Source of the DNA: UKL13-2 sp038321965
Lineage (GTDB): Bacteria > Pseudomonadota > Gammaproteobacteria > Burkholderiales > Usitatibacteraceae
DNA: 64,000 nucleotides
Assembly: GCA_038321965.1 (NCBI GenBank)
Contig: JBBQFL010000003.1
Coordinates: forward strand, 117,061 to 181,060
Reading direction: 5' to 3'
Shown: piece by piece, positions 8,967-17,401 of the stretch
How the letters are laid out: every line of letters starts with the position of its first letter
Position numbering within the stretch: the first letter of the stretch is position 1
Program-made: the position numbers and the translations under genes
Notes under the pieces: generated by a model
The model's database searches: none
The model's input: the letters and a program-made list of their open reading frames with translations, nothing else
What the model was told of the DNA's origin: nothing

Positions 8967-10331
8967 TCAGGCAATCTTTTTGATTTTGAAACTGTCGACG
9001 TAGGCGTCGGGCTTGTTTTCGTCGAATGCCTTGCCCATGACGATAATTTTCTTCGCCTGCCTCTCAGGCACCGGGATACCCGCTTCTTTCATGCGTTTTT
9101 TCGCGTCCGTGAGCAGATAGACTTTGTCGACGATGTCCTTGTACTTCACATCGCCTTTCAGATAGCCCCAGCGCTTCATCTGCGTGAGGATCCACACGCC
9201 CATCGCGGTCCACGGTACCGGATCGAAATCGATGCGGTCGGCAACCGTCTTGATACTGCCGAGTCCGTCAGCGTATTTGCCGGTCAGTACCTGCTCAATT
9301 ACCGTGACCGGCTGATTGAGATACGCGGCCGGGGCGATCGCGTTTGCAATAGTGGTGCGATTGGCCGGGTTCGTCGCCATCTGCGCCGAATTGAGGATCG
9401 CCCGGAACAGTGCAGCGAACGTGTTCGGATTCTCTTTCACCCACTCGCTGCGCACGCCAAACGAGCAACAGGGGTGACCATCCCAGATTTCCTTGGTGAG
9501 GATGTGGATAAAGCCAATCTCGTCGTATACCGCCCGCTGATTGAAAGGATCGGGGCCGAGAAATCCGTCGATGTTGCCCGCCCGAAGATTTGCCACCATC
9601 TCCGGTGGCGGCGTGACACGAATCTGTATGTCCTTGTCAGGGTCAAGGCCGTATTCTGCGACGTAATAGCGCAGCAGGAAATTGTGCATTGAGTATTCGA
9701 ACGGCACGGCGAAGATCATGCCCTTCCAGAGCTTCGGGTCGCGCTTATCCTTGTGCTTCATGGCCAGCGTGATCGCTTGCCCATTGATGTTCTGGATGGT
9801 CGCCACGTTCATCGGCAAGGCGTTAGCGCCCACGCCTAATGAAATCGCCAGCGGCATCGGTGCCAGCATGTGCGAGGCGTCGTACTCCTTGTTCATGACC
9901 TTGTCTCGAATCAATGCCCAACCGGCAGTCTTGACCACCGATACATTGAGACCCTGCTTTTCATAAAACCCCAGTGGATGCGCCATGATCAATGGTGTGG
10001 CGCAGGTGATCGGGATGAAGCCGATCTTCAGGTCTTTCTTTTCCAACGGCGCTTTGTCCTGCGCCATCGCATTCAATGCGCTCAAGGGAAACAGGCTGGC
10101 GATGGCGGCATACGCGGTCGAGGCACCGACGCTTTTGAGGAATTGCCGGCGCTGGATATCATCGGGAAACAATGCCGAAAGGATGCCGCCCCGAATGGAA
10201 CGTTCGAACAGACTATCCTCGCTGGCCGTGACGACGAGTGCGTCGTGCTCCGTTTGTGAGGTGTGTCGCCCGCAATCACAACCACGAAAGGTGGTTGCGG
10301 GATTGAATGGATCATTGCTGAATATGGACAT
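8967..10331 (-). CDS. cyanate/nitrate-type ABC transporter substrate-binding protein, Tat-exported
   Basis: A 454 aa NrtA/CynA-family periplasmic binding protein. Before the export signal it has about 60 residues containing a CxCG pair (Cys18, Cys20) and HTSQTEHD, then a twin-arginine signal RRQFLKSVGAS (61-71) and a hydrophobic stretch ending AMAQ. The mature part has family motifs such as GFIPITCATPLIMAHPLG. I start it at the ATG at 10331 because family members begin MSIxSNxPF; the frame stays open 30 codons further up. It is the first gene of the operon running to about 5572, with 177 bp upstream for a promoter. Confidence 0.9.
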   Translation of the reverse strand: MSIFSNDPFNPATTFRGCDCGRHTSQTEHDALVVTASEDSLFERSIRGGILSALFPDDIQRRQFLKSVGASTAYAAIASLFPLSALNAMAQDKAPLEKKDLKIGFIPITCATPLIMAHPLGFYEKQGLNVSVVKTAGWALIRDKVMNKEYDASHMLAPMPLAISLGVGANALPMNVATIQNINGQAITLAMKHKDKRDPKLWKGMIFAVPFEYSMHNFLLRYYVAEYGLDPDKDIQIRVTPPPEMVANLRAGNIDGFLGPDPFNQRAVYDEIGFIHILTKEIWDGHPCCSFGVRSEWVKENPNTFAALFRAILNSAQMATNPANRTTIANAIAPAAYLNQPVTVIEQVLTGKYADGLGSIKTVADRIDFDPVPWTAMGVWILTQMKRWGYLKGDVKYKDIVDKVYLLTDAKKRMKEAGIPVPERQAKKIIVMGKAFDENKPDAYVDSFKIKKIA

Positions 10332-10508
10332 GCGCTTACCCGGTTGGTTTGGTCGCGGGTCTATTCGCAAGTTGCATGCCATGCTGATATTTGGATTGCG
10401 TCGCATTGCGGCACGCACCACACCGGCACTAATATTGTTCGATGCGCACGGTTATGGTGCCGCAAATAACTCCATGCACCATTTCAGCATGTGTGGCCAA
10501 GCAATTAT

Positions 10509-11159
10509 CTATGCGCGGACTTTGGCAACGGCATCGACAATACCAAGTGGGGATGCGCAAAGCAGATTGGCCTGTGACAGCTCTTCTACGCTTCCGTAGC
10601 CGTAAGTCACACCGATGGCCAGACAGCCGTTGATACGCGCTGCATCAATATCGTGATGCCGGTCGCCCACCATCACTGCGGTTTGCGGGTCAATGTTTTC
10701 GCGCGCGATCAAGTATGCGAGCAAGTCACCCTTATGCTGGTGCGTGCCGTCGAGCTCGCTACCGTAGATTGCATCGAAGGGCGCGAGCATGCCGAAATGG
10801 TCGAGGATGCGACGCGCGTAGACGTGGGGCTTGGCAGTGGCGAGAATCAGGCGATGGTTCAGCGCTTGCAAGGTGGCGAGCATTTCCGGCACGCCGTCGT
10901 AGAGCGTGTTTTCAAACAGGCCTGTGTCCACAAAGCGCTCTCGATACAACACCATCGCGCGCTCTACAAGTTGAGCGTCATCGGTAGCCAGCAGGGTCGC
11001 GAAAGAGCCTCGCAAGGGAGGTCCAATAGTGAAATGCAGCGCCCGCACCGGTGGCACCACTGCATCAAGGCGGGAAAGCGCATAGGTAATGCAGTTGGTG
11101 ATGCCCAAAGCTGGATCGGTCAGCGTACCGTCCAGATCAAGCAATACGTTCAAGATCAA
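10509..11159 (-). CDS. HAD-family phosphatase, phosphoglycolate phosphatase-like
   Basis: A 216 aa HAD hydrolase. Motif I is DLDGTLTD (Asp8, Asp10), and motif IV is MVGDRHHDIDAA near residue 170. The cap domain type and length match Gph-like phosphoglycolate phosphatases, but substrate range in this group is broad. Its ATG overlaps the stop of the copper-chaperone gene, so it is coupled to the end of the biotin gene run. It is cytoplasmic, with no signal peptide. Confidence 0.85.
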   Translation of the reverse strand: MILNVLLDLDGTLTDPALGITNCITYALSRLDAVVPPVRALHFTIGPPLRGSFATLLATDDAQLVERAMVLYRERFVDTGLFENTLYDGVPEMLATLQALNHRLILATAKPHVYARRILDHFGMLAPFDAIYGSELDGTHQHKGDLLAYLIARENIDPQTAVMVGDRHHDIDAARINGCLAIGVTYGYGSVEELSQANLLCASPLGIVDAVAKVRA

Positions 11160-11644
11160 TGCCCGGCAGCCGCGTGTTCCCGCGCCACGAGCTCGAGCGT
11201 GACCAGTACAGCTTTCTTGTTTGCGCCTTCGAACGTCAGCATCATCGGTATCTTGTCGCCTTTGTTGATCGGCTTTTTCACATTCATGAGCATCACGTGC
11301 ATGCCGCCCGGTTTCAATGTGATGGCTTTATTGGCCGGAACATCGATCGCGTCCAGCGCTTTCATTTCCATCACGCCATCGTTCATTTTCATGTCGTGAA
11401 TTTCAACGAGTCCAGCGGCAGGCGATTCTACCTTGATGAGTTTGAACGGGATCGCTGAGTTGATCTGCATGTACGCGGCCGACACGGCGCTACCGGGTAT
11501 CGTGGTCTTGATCCAGGATTCCGATACCACCGGTGCCGCGACTGCTGATACGCTCGGCTGCGCATGGGCAAGCGTTGCCGAAATAATTGTGGCCAAGGCC
11601 ATTGTTAAACTCGCGGCGACGTTTCTTGCGATTGGTAAATTCAT
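11156..11644 (-). CDS. periplasmic copper chaperone PCu(A)C
   Basis: A 162 aa secreted protein with a signal peptide (cleavage after AHA) and the PCu(A)C metal site: a His and Met group HDMKMNDGVMEM and, about 30 residues later, GGMHVMLM. Family members bind periplasmic Cu(I) and help load the CuA site of cytochrome c oxidase. The ATG at 11644 follows a strong GGAAA ribosome-binding site, so the longer frame is rejected. It lies 10 bp after bioD and overlaps the HAD gene. Its place in a biotin gene run is unusual and may reflect only shared transcription. Confidence 0.93.
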   Translation of the reverse strand: MNLPIARNVAASLTMALATIISATLAHAQPSVSAVAAPVVSESWIKTTIPGSAVSAAYMQINSAIPFKLIKVESPAAGLVEIHDMKMNDGVMEMKALDAIDVPANKAITLKPGGMHVMLMNVKKPINKGDKIPMMLTFEGANKKAVLVTLELVAREHAAAGH

Positions 11645-11654
11645 TTGTTTCCTT

Positions 11655-12356
11655 TCAAGCGTCCATGAGTGGTTTGATATCCAGTAAAAGGCATGCACGT
11701 TGCGCACTTTCGCGCGCGCTATTTGATTGATTGTCATGCGGCACAATACCGAGCAATGGTGCAGAAATCATCCGCGAGAGTGTTGAAATATTCTCATCCA
11801 AAAACATCATCGTGTCGCCAGCGAGCGGCATGTTGGCGACCCAACCAGCGAGCGTCAAACCGCGTGCTTGAATCGCCTCGACCGTGAGCAGCGCATGGTT
11901 CAGTACACCCAGACGCATGCCGACGACGAGGATCACCTCAAGGGTAAGGGCACGCGGAATTTCTGCCATCGATTGAGTCGCGGACAGCGGCACCAGAAAT
12001 CCGCCCGCCCCTTCGACAAGCACAGTGTTGGCTTCCACGCAAAGCCGATCAAATGCAGCGCGTATGACTTCCAACTCCACCACCACCTTTTCGTGCACCG
12101 CCGCCAGATGCGGGGCAATAGGCTCTCTGAAACAGTAGGGGTTGATGTCGGCGATCGCAGCCTTGGTCTGTGAGACTTCGCATAGTGCCGCGACATCCGC
12201 GTTCATTTGCACGCCATTAATATCGATCATCCCCGCTGCAATCGGCTTCATCGGCGTGGCGACCAGTCCGCGCATCGCGAAGGCCTGTAGCAAGGCGCAG
12301 GTCACAAAGGTCTTGCCGACATCAGTGTCGGTGCCAGTAATAAAGAAATTCCTCAT
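11655..12356 (-). CDS. bioD: dethiobiotin synthetase
   Basis: BioD closes the ureido ring of dethiobiotin from 7,8-diaminopelargonate, CO2 and ATP. The 233 aa protein begins with the P-loop GTDTDVGKT and has the expected VEGAGGFLVPL motif that binds substrate and Mg-ATP. Its start overlaps the end of bioC by four bases, giving translational coupling. It is the last biotin gene here; bioA, which makes its substrate, is not in the window. Confidence 0.95.
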   Translation of the reverse strand: MRNFFITGTDTDVGKTFVTCALLQAFAMRGLVATPMKPIAAGMIDINGVQMNADVAALCEVSQTKAAIADINPYCFREPIAPHLAAVHEKVVVELEVIRAAFDRLCVEANTVLVEGAGGFLVPLSATQSMAEIPRALTLEVILVVGMRLGVLNHALLTVEAIQARGLTLAGWVANMPLAGDTMMFLDENISTLSRMISAPLLGIVPHDNQSNSARESAQRACLLLDIKPLMDA

Positions 12357-13264
12357 GACTTCCCGACCATGCGCTTGAACTCATGGATATCGATGCTCTG
12401 CTGCCCGTCAATAGTCTTTCGCTTCATGAACTCGGGCTTCCACGCGTGGCCGTAAACCACTTCATAGGTCGCGGGAAGGCGATCGTTTTTGCGAAACGCA
12501 TCGTAGGCCGACACCATGCGCTGCCAGCGATCGCGTCCCATCAGCCCGGTTCTACGACCGTCTTGCACGTTATGTGCGCCGATACCTTTGAGCTCCTGCA
12601 GCAATGGTTTTAGCTCGGCATAAGTCAGCGTGATGATTTCCTGATCCATCACCGGATCCGCAAATCCCGCGTGGACGAGTATGTCGCCGATGTCGTGCAT
12701 ATCGACAAATTTATTGACGTGCGGTTTATCGTCCACGGCACGGAAGGCAGCACGCAGCTCTTTTAACGTGTCGGGGCCCAACGTCGTGAACATGAACAGG
12801 CCGTTTGGCTTCAGTACGCGGGCCACTTCCTTGGCGACTTGTTCCGGGTCACACCATTGCAAAGTGAGATTCGACATAGCCAGATCGATACTCTCTGTCT
12901 TAAGTGGCAGTGCTTCGGCGTCGCCGCAAAGCCAGGACAGCGCCGGTGCGCGGCCGGTGAGGCGTTTCAACCAGCTTGCCGTCTTCGCCTGCGCACGGGC
13001 TGCGGCCAGCATCGGCGGCGCCAAATCCAGACCAATGATGTCGGCATCGGCATAGCGTTCGCGCAATTTAGCCGTCGCGTAGCCGGTGCCACAGCCAATA
13101 TCGAGCACGCTGGTTGGCTTCAGCTTGATGTAGTCGAGCCGCTCGAACAGGCGGTCCGCAATTTCACGTTGCAGAAAGGCGTTGCCATCATAGGACTTCG
13201 CGGCATTGCCGAAAGACCGGCGCACGGCCGGTTTCGGCGGAAAGAGGCTCTGATTGTCGCTCAT
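12353..13264 (-). CDS. bioC: malonyl-ACP O-methyltransferase
   Basis: BioC methylates malonyl-ACP so that the fatty acid machinery can build the pimeloyl chain. The 303 aa protein has the class I SAM motif VLDIGCGTGYATAKL and the post-motif LSWLCGDAEALPL, followed by NLTLQWC typical of BioC. It overlaps bioH upstream and bioD downstream by four bases each. Together with BioH it indicates the E. coli-type pimelate route. Confidence 0.93.
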   Translation of the reverse strand: MSDNQSLFPPKPAVRRSFGNAAKSYDGNAFLQREIADRLFERLDYIKLKPTSVLDIGCGTGYATAKLRERYADADIIGLDLAPPMLAAARAQAKTASWLKRLTGRAPALSWLCGDAEALPLKTESIDLAMSNLTLQWCDPEQVAKEVARVLKPNGLFMFTTLGPDTLKELRAAFRAVDDKPHVNKFVDMHDIGDILVHAGFADPVMDQEIITLTYAELKPLLQELKGIGAHNVQDGRRTGLMGRDRWQRMVSAYDAFRKNDRLPATYEVVYGHAWKPEFMKRKTIDGQQSIDIHEFKRMVGKS

Positions 13265-14025
13265 GCGCTCAGGAACGCATCAAGTTCGCACATGAACTCG
13301 TCGCGGTGGGACATGAATGGCGCATGGGCGGCGTGCGGAATCATCGCGTAGCGTGCATTCGACATCTGTTCTGCCAGCCAACAGGCAGCGGGCTCCGGCG
13401 TCAGGGCGTCGTGGTCGCCTTGAATGACCAATGCTGCTTGCGAGAGTGTTGCAGCATGTTCGCGCAAATCGGTCGTCCGCAGGATATCCAGTGCCGCGGC
13501 CAACGCAGCAAGGTTTGGGGTGCCGCGAGAGGTGATTGCCCGTTGAAGCGTATTGACCGCATCGCGGACATTGGGCGTGTTGAGTACTTGCAATGCCAGG
13601 AAACTCTTGATGGTCGCCGCGTAGTTGTTTGAAAGCCGACGTCCAAAATCGGCCAGCACTGTGGGCTCCACCGCATGCGGCCAGTCATCACGTTGCAAAA
13701 AACTGGGTGTGGTCGCGACAAGAACGAGTCTATCGATGCGTTTAGCGTGACGGCGCGCCAGATCCTGCGCGACCAAGCTCCCCAGTGACCAGCCCAGCAG
13801 GTGCGAGCGCGGCGGCATCGCTGCCGCCACCGCGTCGGCCATTTCGGTGATTGTCGCCACCGTGGCGCCACTGGAGAGGCCGTGTCCGGGCAAATCGACA
13901 ATGTGCAATGTGTAGCGTTGTGCCAGCGCATCACGAACCCCGTTCCACACGGCGCCGTTGAGCCCCCAACCGTGCAGAAGCGTCAGATTGGGGCCGCGTC
14001 CGACGACCTCGACAAACACGCTCAT
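13261..14025 (-). CDS. bioH: pimeloyl-ACP methyl ester carboxylesterase
   Basis: BioH removes the methyl group from pimeloyl-ACP methyl ester, ending chain elongation. The 254 aa alpha/beta hydrolase has the oxyanion region LLHGWGLNGAVW, nucleophile elbow GWSLG, acid residue in GDHDALTP, and catalytic His in PHAAHAPF. The frame is open for 140 codons upstream, but that stretch lies inside bioF and looks non-coding; the ATG at 14025 overlaps the bioF stop by four bases and gives the family N-terminus. Confidence 0.93.
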   Translation of the reverse strand: MSVFVEVVGRGPNLTLLHGWGLNGAVWNGVRDALAQRYTLHIVDLPGHGLSSGATVATITEMADAVAAAMPPRSHLLGWSLGSLVAQDLARRHAKRIDRLVLVATTPSFLQRDDWPHAVEPTVLADFGRRLSNNYAATIKSFLALQVLNTPNVRDAVNTLQRAITSRGTPNLAALAAALDILRTTDLREHAATLSQAALVIQGDHDALTPEPAACWLAEQMSNARYAMIPHAAHAPFMSHRDEFMCELDAFLSA

Positions 14026-15212
14026 TTGCGTAGATGTCCGGCATTGCCGATCAGTTCGACATCCAGATCGGTGAGCGCTGTGATGAGATCGAACAAGTCG
14101 TCTGCCGTATGCGATGCCGTGATTGAGACCCGCAGACGTGCCGTACCCGGCGGAACGGTCGGTGGCCGAATGGCGGGCACGAACATATGCCGCTCCCGCA
14201 GTGCATCGGTGAAGGCCATGGCGGTCGCGTTGTCGCCGATCATGATCGGCTGAATGGCGGTCTGCGAATACGGCAATGTTGCAAATTGCAATTTGAGCGA
14301 GTCGCCAAAAAAATCGATCAGCATGCGCAGATGCTTCAGCCGCTCGCGGTCTTCCTGCATCACTTCCAGGCTGGCCTGCATGGCTGCAGCGATGGCGGGC
14401 GGCGTCGCGGTGGTGAAAATATAGGTGCGAGCCGACTGCAGAATCCATTCGACGATATCTTCATGCCCCGCGACAAACGCGCCATAGCCACCGGCGGCTT
14501 TGCCCAGCGTTGCCATGTAGACGATGCGCTCGCTCTTGAGATTGAAGTGTTCAAGCGAACCTTTGCCGCGATAGCCCAGCACGCCAAAGCCGTGTGCATC
14601 GTCGATGACCAGTAGGGCATCGTAAGTCTCGGCTAGCTTCAGCAGTTCGGGCAGCGGGGCAATATCGCCATCCATGCTGAAGACAGCATCGGTGACGATC
14701 AGTTTGCGACCGGCCCCCTTTGACTCGGCCAGCATGGCTTCGAGCTTGACGAGATTGCAGTGCGGATAGCGCTTGAAATTGGCGCGGGACAGTAACGCAC
14801 CGTCGTTCAGACAGGCGTGGTTAAGTTTGTCGGCAAATATCGTATCGCCGCGCCCAGCGAGAGCGGTGAGGATTCCCATGTTCGCCATATAACCAGACGA
14901 AAACAGCAGCGCCTTGGGCAAACCGATGTAATCGCCAAGCTTCTCTTCCAGCTCGTGGTGCGCGCGCATGTGGCCGGACACCATATGCGATGCTGCCGCA
15001 CCAAGACCATAACGCTTCAGCGCGCGCGACGCCGCTGCGACCACCTTCGGGTGATTGGCGAGGCCCAGGTAATCGTTGCTGGCATAGGACATTACACGCT
15101 TGCCGTCGACCAGCATCGAGGCATCCTGCGGGCCGTCGATAATTCGGCGCGCCCGCAGCTGGTCCGCCTGAGCGAGTTCGGAGAGTTGTAGGGAAAAATC
15201 GTGAACGGACAT
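14022..15212 (-). CDS. bioF: 8-amino-7-oxononanoate synthase
   Basis: BioF condenses pimeloyl-ACP with alanine using PLP. The 396 aa protein has SYASNDYLGLANHP, SGYMANMGILTAL, the cofactor-contacting DDAHGFGVLG, and the PLP-lysine segment MATLGKAAGGYGA. The ATG at 15212 gives the family start MSVHDFSLQL; a GTG at 15236 is possible but lies in a repeat element. It is separated from bioB by 85 bp that hold a long hairpin, and overlaps bioH. Confidence 0.94.
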   Translation of the reverse strand: MSVHDFSLQLSELAQADQLRARRIIDGPQDASMLVDGKRVMSYASNDYLGLANHPKVVAAASRALKRYGLGAAASHMVSGHMRAHHELEEKLGDYIGLPKALLFSSGYMANMGILTALAGRGDTIFADKLNHACLNDGALLSRANFKRYPHCNLVKLEAMLAESKGAGRKLIVTDAVFSMDGDIAPLPELLKLAETYDALLVIDDAHGFGVLGYRGKGSLEHFNLKSERIVYMATLGKAAGGYGAFVAGHEDIVEWILQSARTYIFTTATPPAIAAAMQASLEVMQEDRERLKHLRMLIDFFGDSLKLQFATLPYSQTAIQPIMIGDNATAMAFTDALRERHMFVPAIRPPTVPPGTARLRVSITASHTADDLFDLITALTDLDVELIGNAGHLRK

Positions 15213-15230
15213 GAATGCGGACCAATACAA

Positions 15231-15296
15231 AAACACTAGCGCCGGTGCGGCTTTCAGGAAATAAATGCCTGAAAAAGCGCGCCAGTGCTAGTGTTT
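15231..15296. repeat. palindromic intergenic repeat, copy A
   Basis: A near-perfect inverted repeat of 66 bp between bioB and bioF. The arms are about 27 bp, starting AAACACTAGC on both strands and closing on CAGG/CCTG. It is the best-preserved copy of a family also found near 22967, 26021, 32317 and 53823. In the bioB-bioF transcript it would form a strong hairpin, which could stabilise the bioB part or reduce read-through. It has no T-run typical of an intrinsic terminator. Confidence 0.85.
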
Positions 15297-15297
15297 G

Positions 15298-16320
15298 CTA
15301 AAGGGGCGTAATTCCCAGCTTGTTAAACAGGTCCCGATCCCGATCCACATCGGGGTTGCCTGTGGTCAGCAGTTTCTCGCCATAGAAAATTGAATTGGCA
15401 CCTGCCAGAAAACACATCGCCTGCGTAGCCTCATTCATTTCCTGCCGGCCCGCCGACAGGCGCACGAAACTGCTGGGCATGGTGATGCGCGCAACCGCGA
15501 TGGTGCGCACGAACTCGGTCCAGTCGAGCACTTTTTCACCATGCAATTTTTCGTGCAGCGGCGTGCCCTCTACCTGCACAAGGTAATTGATCGGCACCGA
15601 TTCCGGATGCGGATCGAGATTTGCCAACTGTGCGATCAGCCCAGCACGTTCGGTGCGCGATTCGCCCATGCCGACTATCCCCCCGCAGCAGACGTTCATC
15701 CCCGCACCGCGCACGCGCTCAAGCGTGTCGAGGCGATCCTGATATTCGCGGGTGGTGATGATGTCGCCGTAGACTTCGGGCGCGGTATCGAGATTGTGAT
15801 TGTAGTAATCAAGTCCGGCTCTCTTCAATTGTTCCGCCTGGCCATCTTTCAGCATGCCCAGCGTGCAGCAGGTTTCCAACCCCAACGCTTTGACTTCGCG
15901 CACCATCTCCAGCACCGGGTCGAGATCGCGCTGTTTCGGTCCGCGCCACGCCGCACCCATACAAAATCGCGACGCGCCATTGGCCTTGGCCAGTTTTGCG
16001 GCATCGACCACAGCAGAAACATCCATCAGCGCTTCATTTTCTACTCCGGTGTGATAGCGGGCGGCTTGTGGGCAATAGCCGCAATCCTCCGAGCAGCCGC
16101 CGGTTTTGATCGACAACAGTGTGGACAGCTGCACCTTGTTTGGATCGTGTTGTTCTCGATGCAAGGTTTGGGCACGATGAATCAGGTCCGAAAAGGGCAA
16201 ATTGAAAAGTGCTTCAACGTCGCTCAACGCCCATGCGGCGGGCTTGGCCGCCTTCGTCCATGAGGCAGGCAAACTGATTGGCGTTGTAGCAGAAGCAACT
16301 TTGGTGAAATTTTGCGTCAT
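15298..16320 (-). CDS. bioB: biotin synthase
   Basis: BioB inserts sulfur into dethiobiotin by radical SAM chemistry. The 340 aa protein has the CxxxCxxC cluster motif as CSEDCGYC, the YNHNLDT and CCGGIVGMGE motifs with the second-cluster Cys residues, and the conserved RLSAGR arginine region. The ATG at 16320 is chosen over an upstream alternative because the N-terminus then matches length and composition of beta/gamma homologues. It is the first gene of the biotin run, divergent from comF. I could not recognise a BirA operator upstream. Confidence 0.96.
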   Translation of the reverse strand: MTQNFTKVASATTPISLPASWTKAAKPAAWALSDVEALFNLPFSDLIHRAQTLHREQHDPNKVQLSTLLSIKTGGCSEDCGYCPQAARYHTGVENEALMDVSAVVDAAKLAKANGASRFCMGAAWRGPKQRDLDPVLEMVREVKALGLETCCTLGMLKDGQAEQLKRAGLDYYNHNLDTAPEVYGDIITTREYQDRLDTLERVRGAGMNVCCGGIVGMGESRTERAGLIAQLANLDPHPESVPINYLVQVEGTPLHEKLHGEKVLDWTEFVRTIAVARITMPSSFVRLSAGRQEMNEATQAMCFLAGANSIFYGEKLLTTGNPDVDRDRDLFNKLGITPL

Positions 16321-16552
16321 CGATGGGTCCGGTGGAAAATGGGGATTGAGGCAGCTCCGCATGATTGCGAAACGCTGCACATATGTCAACTTTCTCAATC
16401 ACTCAAAATGACAATCGCACACAAAACAGGCGATATCTAAGGTGTTCGGTAGCCGCGAATAGAAACTATTTGACGGCAAGATTTCGATCCGCTGCCGCGG
16501 TGCTCGCCATGGGCTGCAATACAGCGTCGCCGCGATCCCAACAAACTATGAG

Positions 16553-17401
16553 ATGCGGTGCAATGGCCGCTGCGACAGCAACGCGAAGTCGCACATTGGA
16601 TTCCGCAGGTTAGAATCATTTTCGCCTGTTCGCCACAAGAATCTTCCCATTCCCCTCCGTACCAAACCCGCAGGTTTCAACAGTCTGCTGTCGCAGGATT
16701 GCCAGCTTTGCGGTGTCTCTGCGCCCGGGACACTGTGCGCAGGCTGCTGGGACGATTTACCTGCTTCCCCCGTCGCCAAGTGTCCGCGGTGCGCGGCGCC
16801 CTCACGGTCGACGCAAGTCTGTGGCGCCTGCCTCGCCGATGCGCCGCATTTCGATGAAACCGTCAGTGCGTTTCAATACGTTTATCCGCTTGACCGACTG
16901 GTGCAGGCATATAAGTTCAGCGCCAACCTTGGTCTGTTGCCGTTGTTTGCCGAGGCCGTTGCGCGCGCCGTTGGTGCAGGTAATGCGCAGCGCGGGCCAG
17001 TGCTGGTCATCCCGCTACCGCTGGCGCCGAAGAGATTGGCTGAACGTGGATTTAACCAATCGGCCCTGCTCGGGGCGCAAGTGTCGAAGATTCTGGGACT
17101 GCGTTTTGAAGCGCGTGGCATGCTGCGCGTACGCGAAACACCCCCGCAGACCGGTTTGAACCGCGAAGCGCGGCTGAAGAATGTGCGCGGAGCGTTTGAC
17201 TGTACGCAACGACTGGATGGGCACGTGGCCATTGTCGACGATGTAATGACGACCGGCGCCACGCTTTCCGAGGCGGCGAAGGTTCTCAAGAAAGTCGGGG
17301 CGGTTCACGTGAGCGCATGGGTTATCGCCCGTGCGACAAGAGACGACGCCCCAGTGGCGGTCGACTCGCAAACGCGCCGGTTTGAAGGTCCCATCGAATG
17401 A
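16553..17401 (+). CDS. comF: ComF-family phosphoribosyltransferase-like protein
   Basis: A ComF-family protein. A zinc-ribbon-like set of four Cys pairs (CQLC, CAGC, CPRC, CGAC) occupies the N-terminal third, and the C-terminal PRTase domain has the PRPP loop VAIVDDVMTTGAT and PLAPKRLAERGFNQ. ComF proteins assist DNA uptake in competent bacteria and in several species interact with primosomal or recombination factors. No other competence genes are nearby. The first about 45 residues are poorly conserved in type, so the true start may lie downstream of the ATG at 16553. It overlaps trmL by ATGA. Confidence 0.88.
   Translation: MRCNGRCDSNAKSHIGFRRLESFSPVRHKNLPIPLRTKPAGFNSLLSQDCQLCGVSAPGTLCAGCWDDLPASPVAKCPRCAAPSRSTQVCGACLADAPHFDETVSAFQYVYPLDRLVQAYKFSANLGLLPLFAEAVARAVGAGNAQRGPVLVIPLPLAPKRLAERGFNQSALLGAQVSKILGLRFEARGMLRVRETPPQTGLNREARLKNVRGAFDCTQRLDGHVAIVDDVMTTGATLSEAAKVLKKVGAVHVSAWVIARATRDDAPVAVDSQTRRFEGPIE

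Noticed and set aside
10653..11399. Plus-strand frame across the HAD and PCuAC genes
   Set aside because: It runs antisense through two recognised genes and shows no family features.
15541..16263. 240-codon plus-strand frame opposite bioB
   Set aside because: It is antisense to a well-conserved radical SAM gene, has no family motif and has no ribosome-binding site.
16321..16552. BirA operator between bioB and comF
   Set aside because: No convincing operator palindrome could be seen, so repression by BirA is not claimed.
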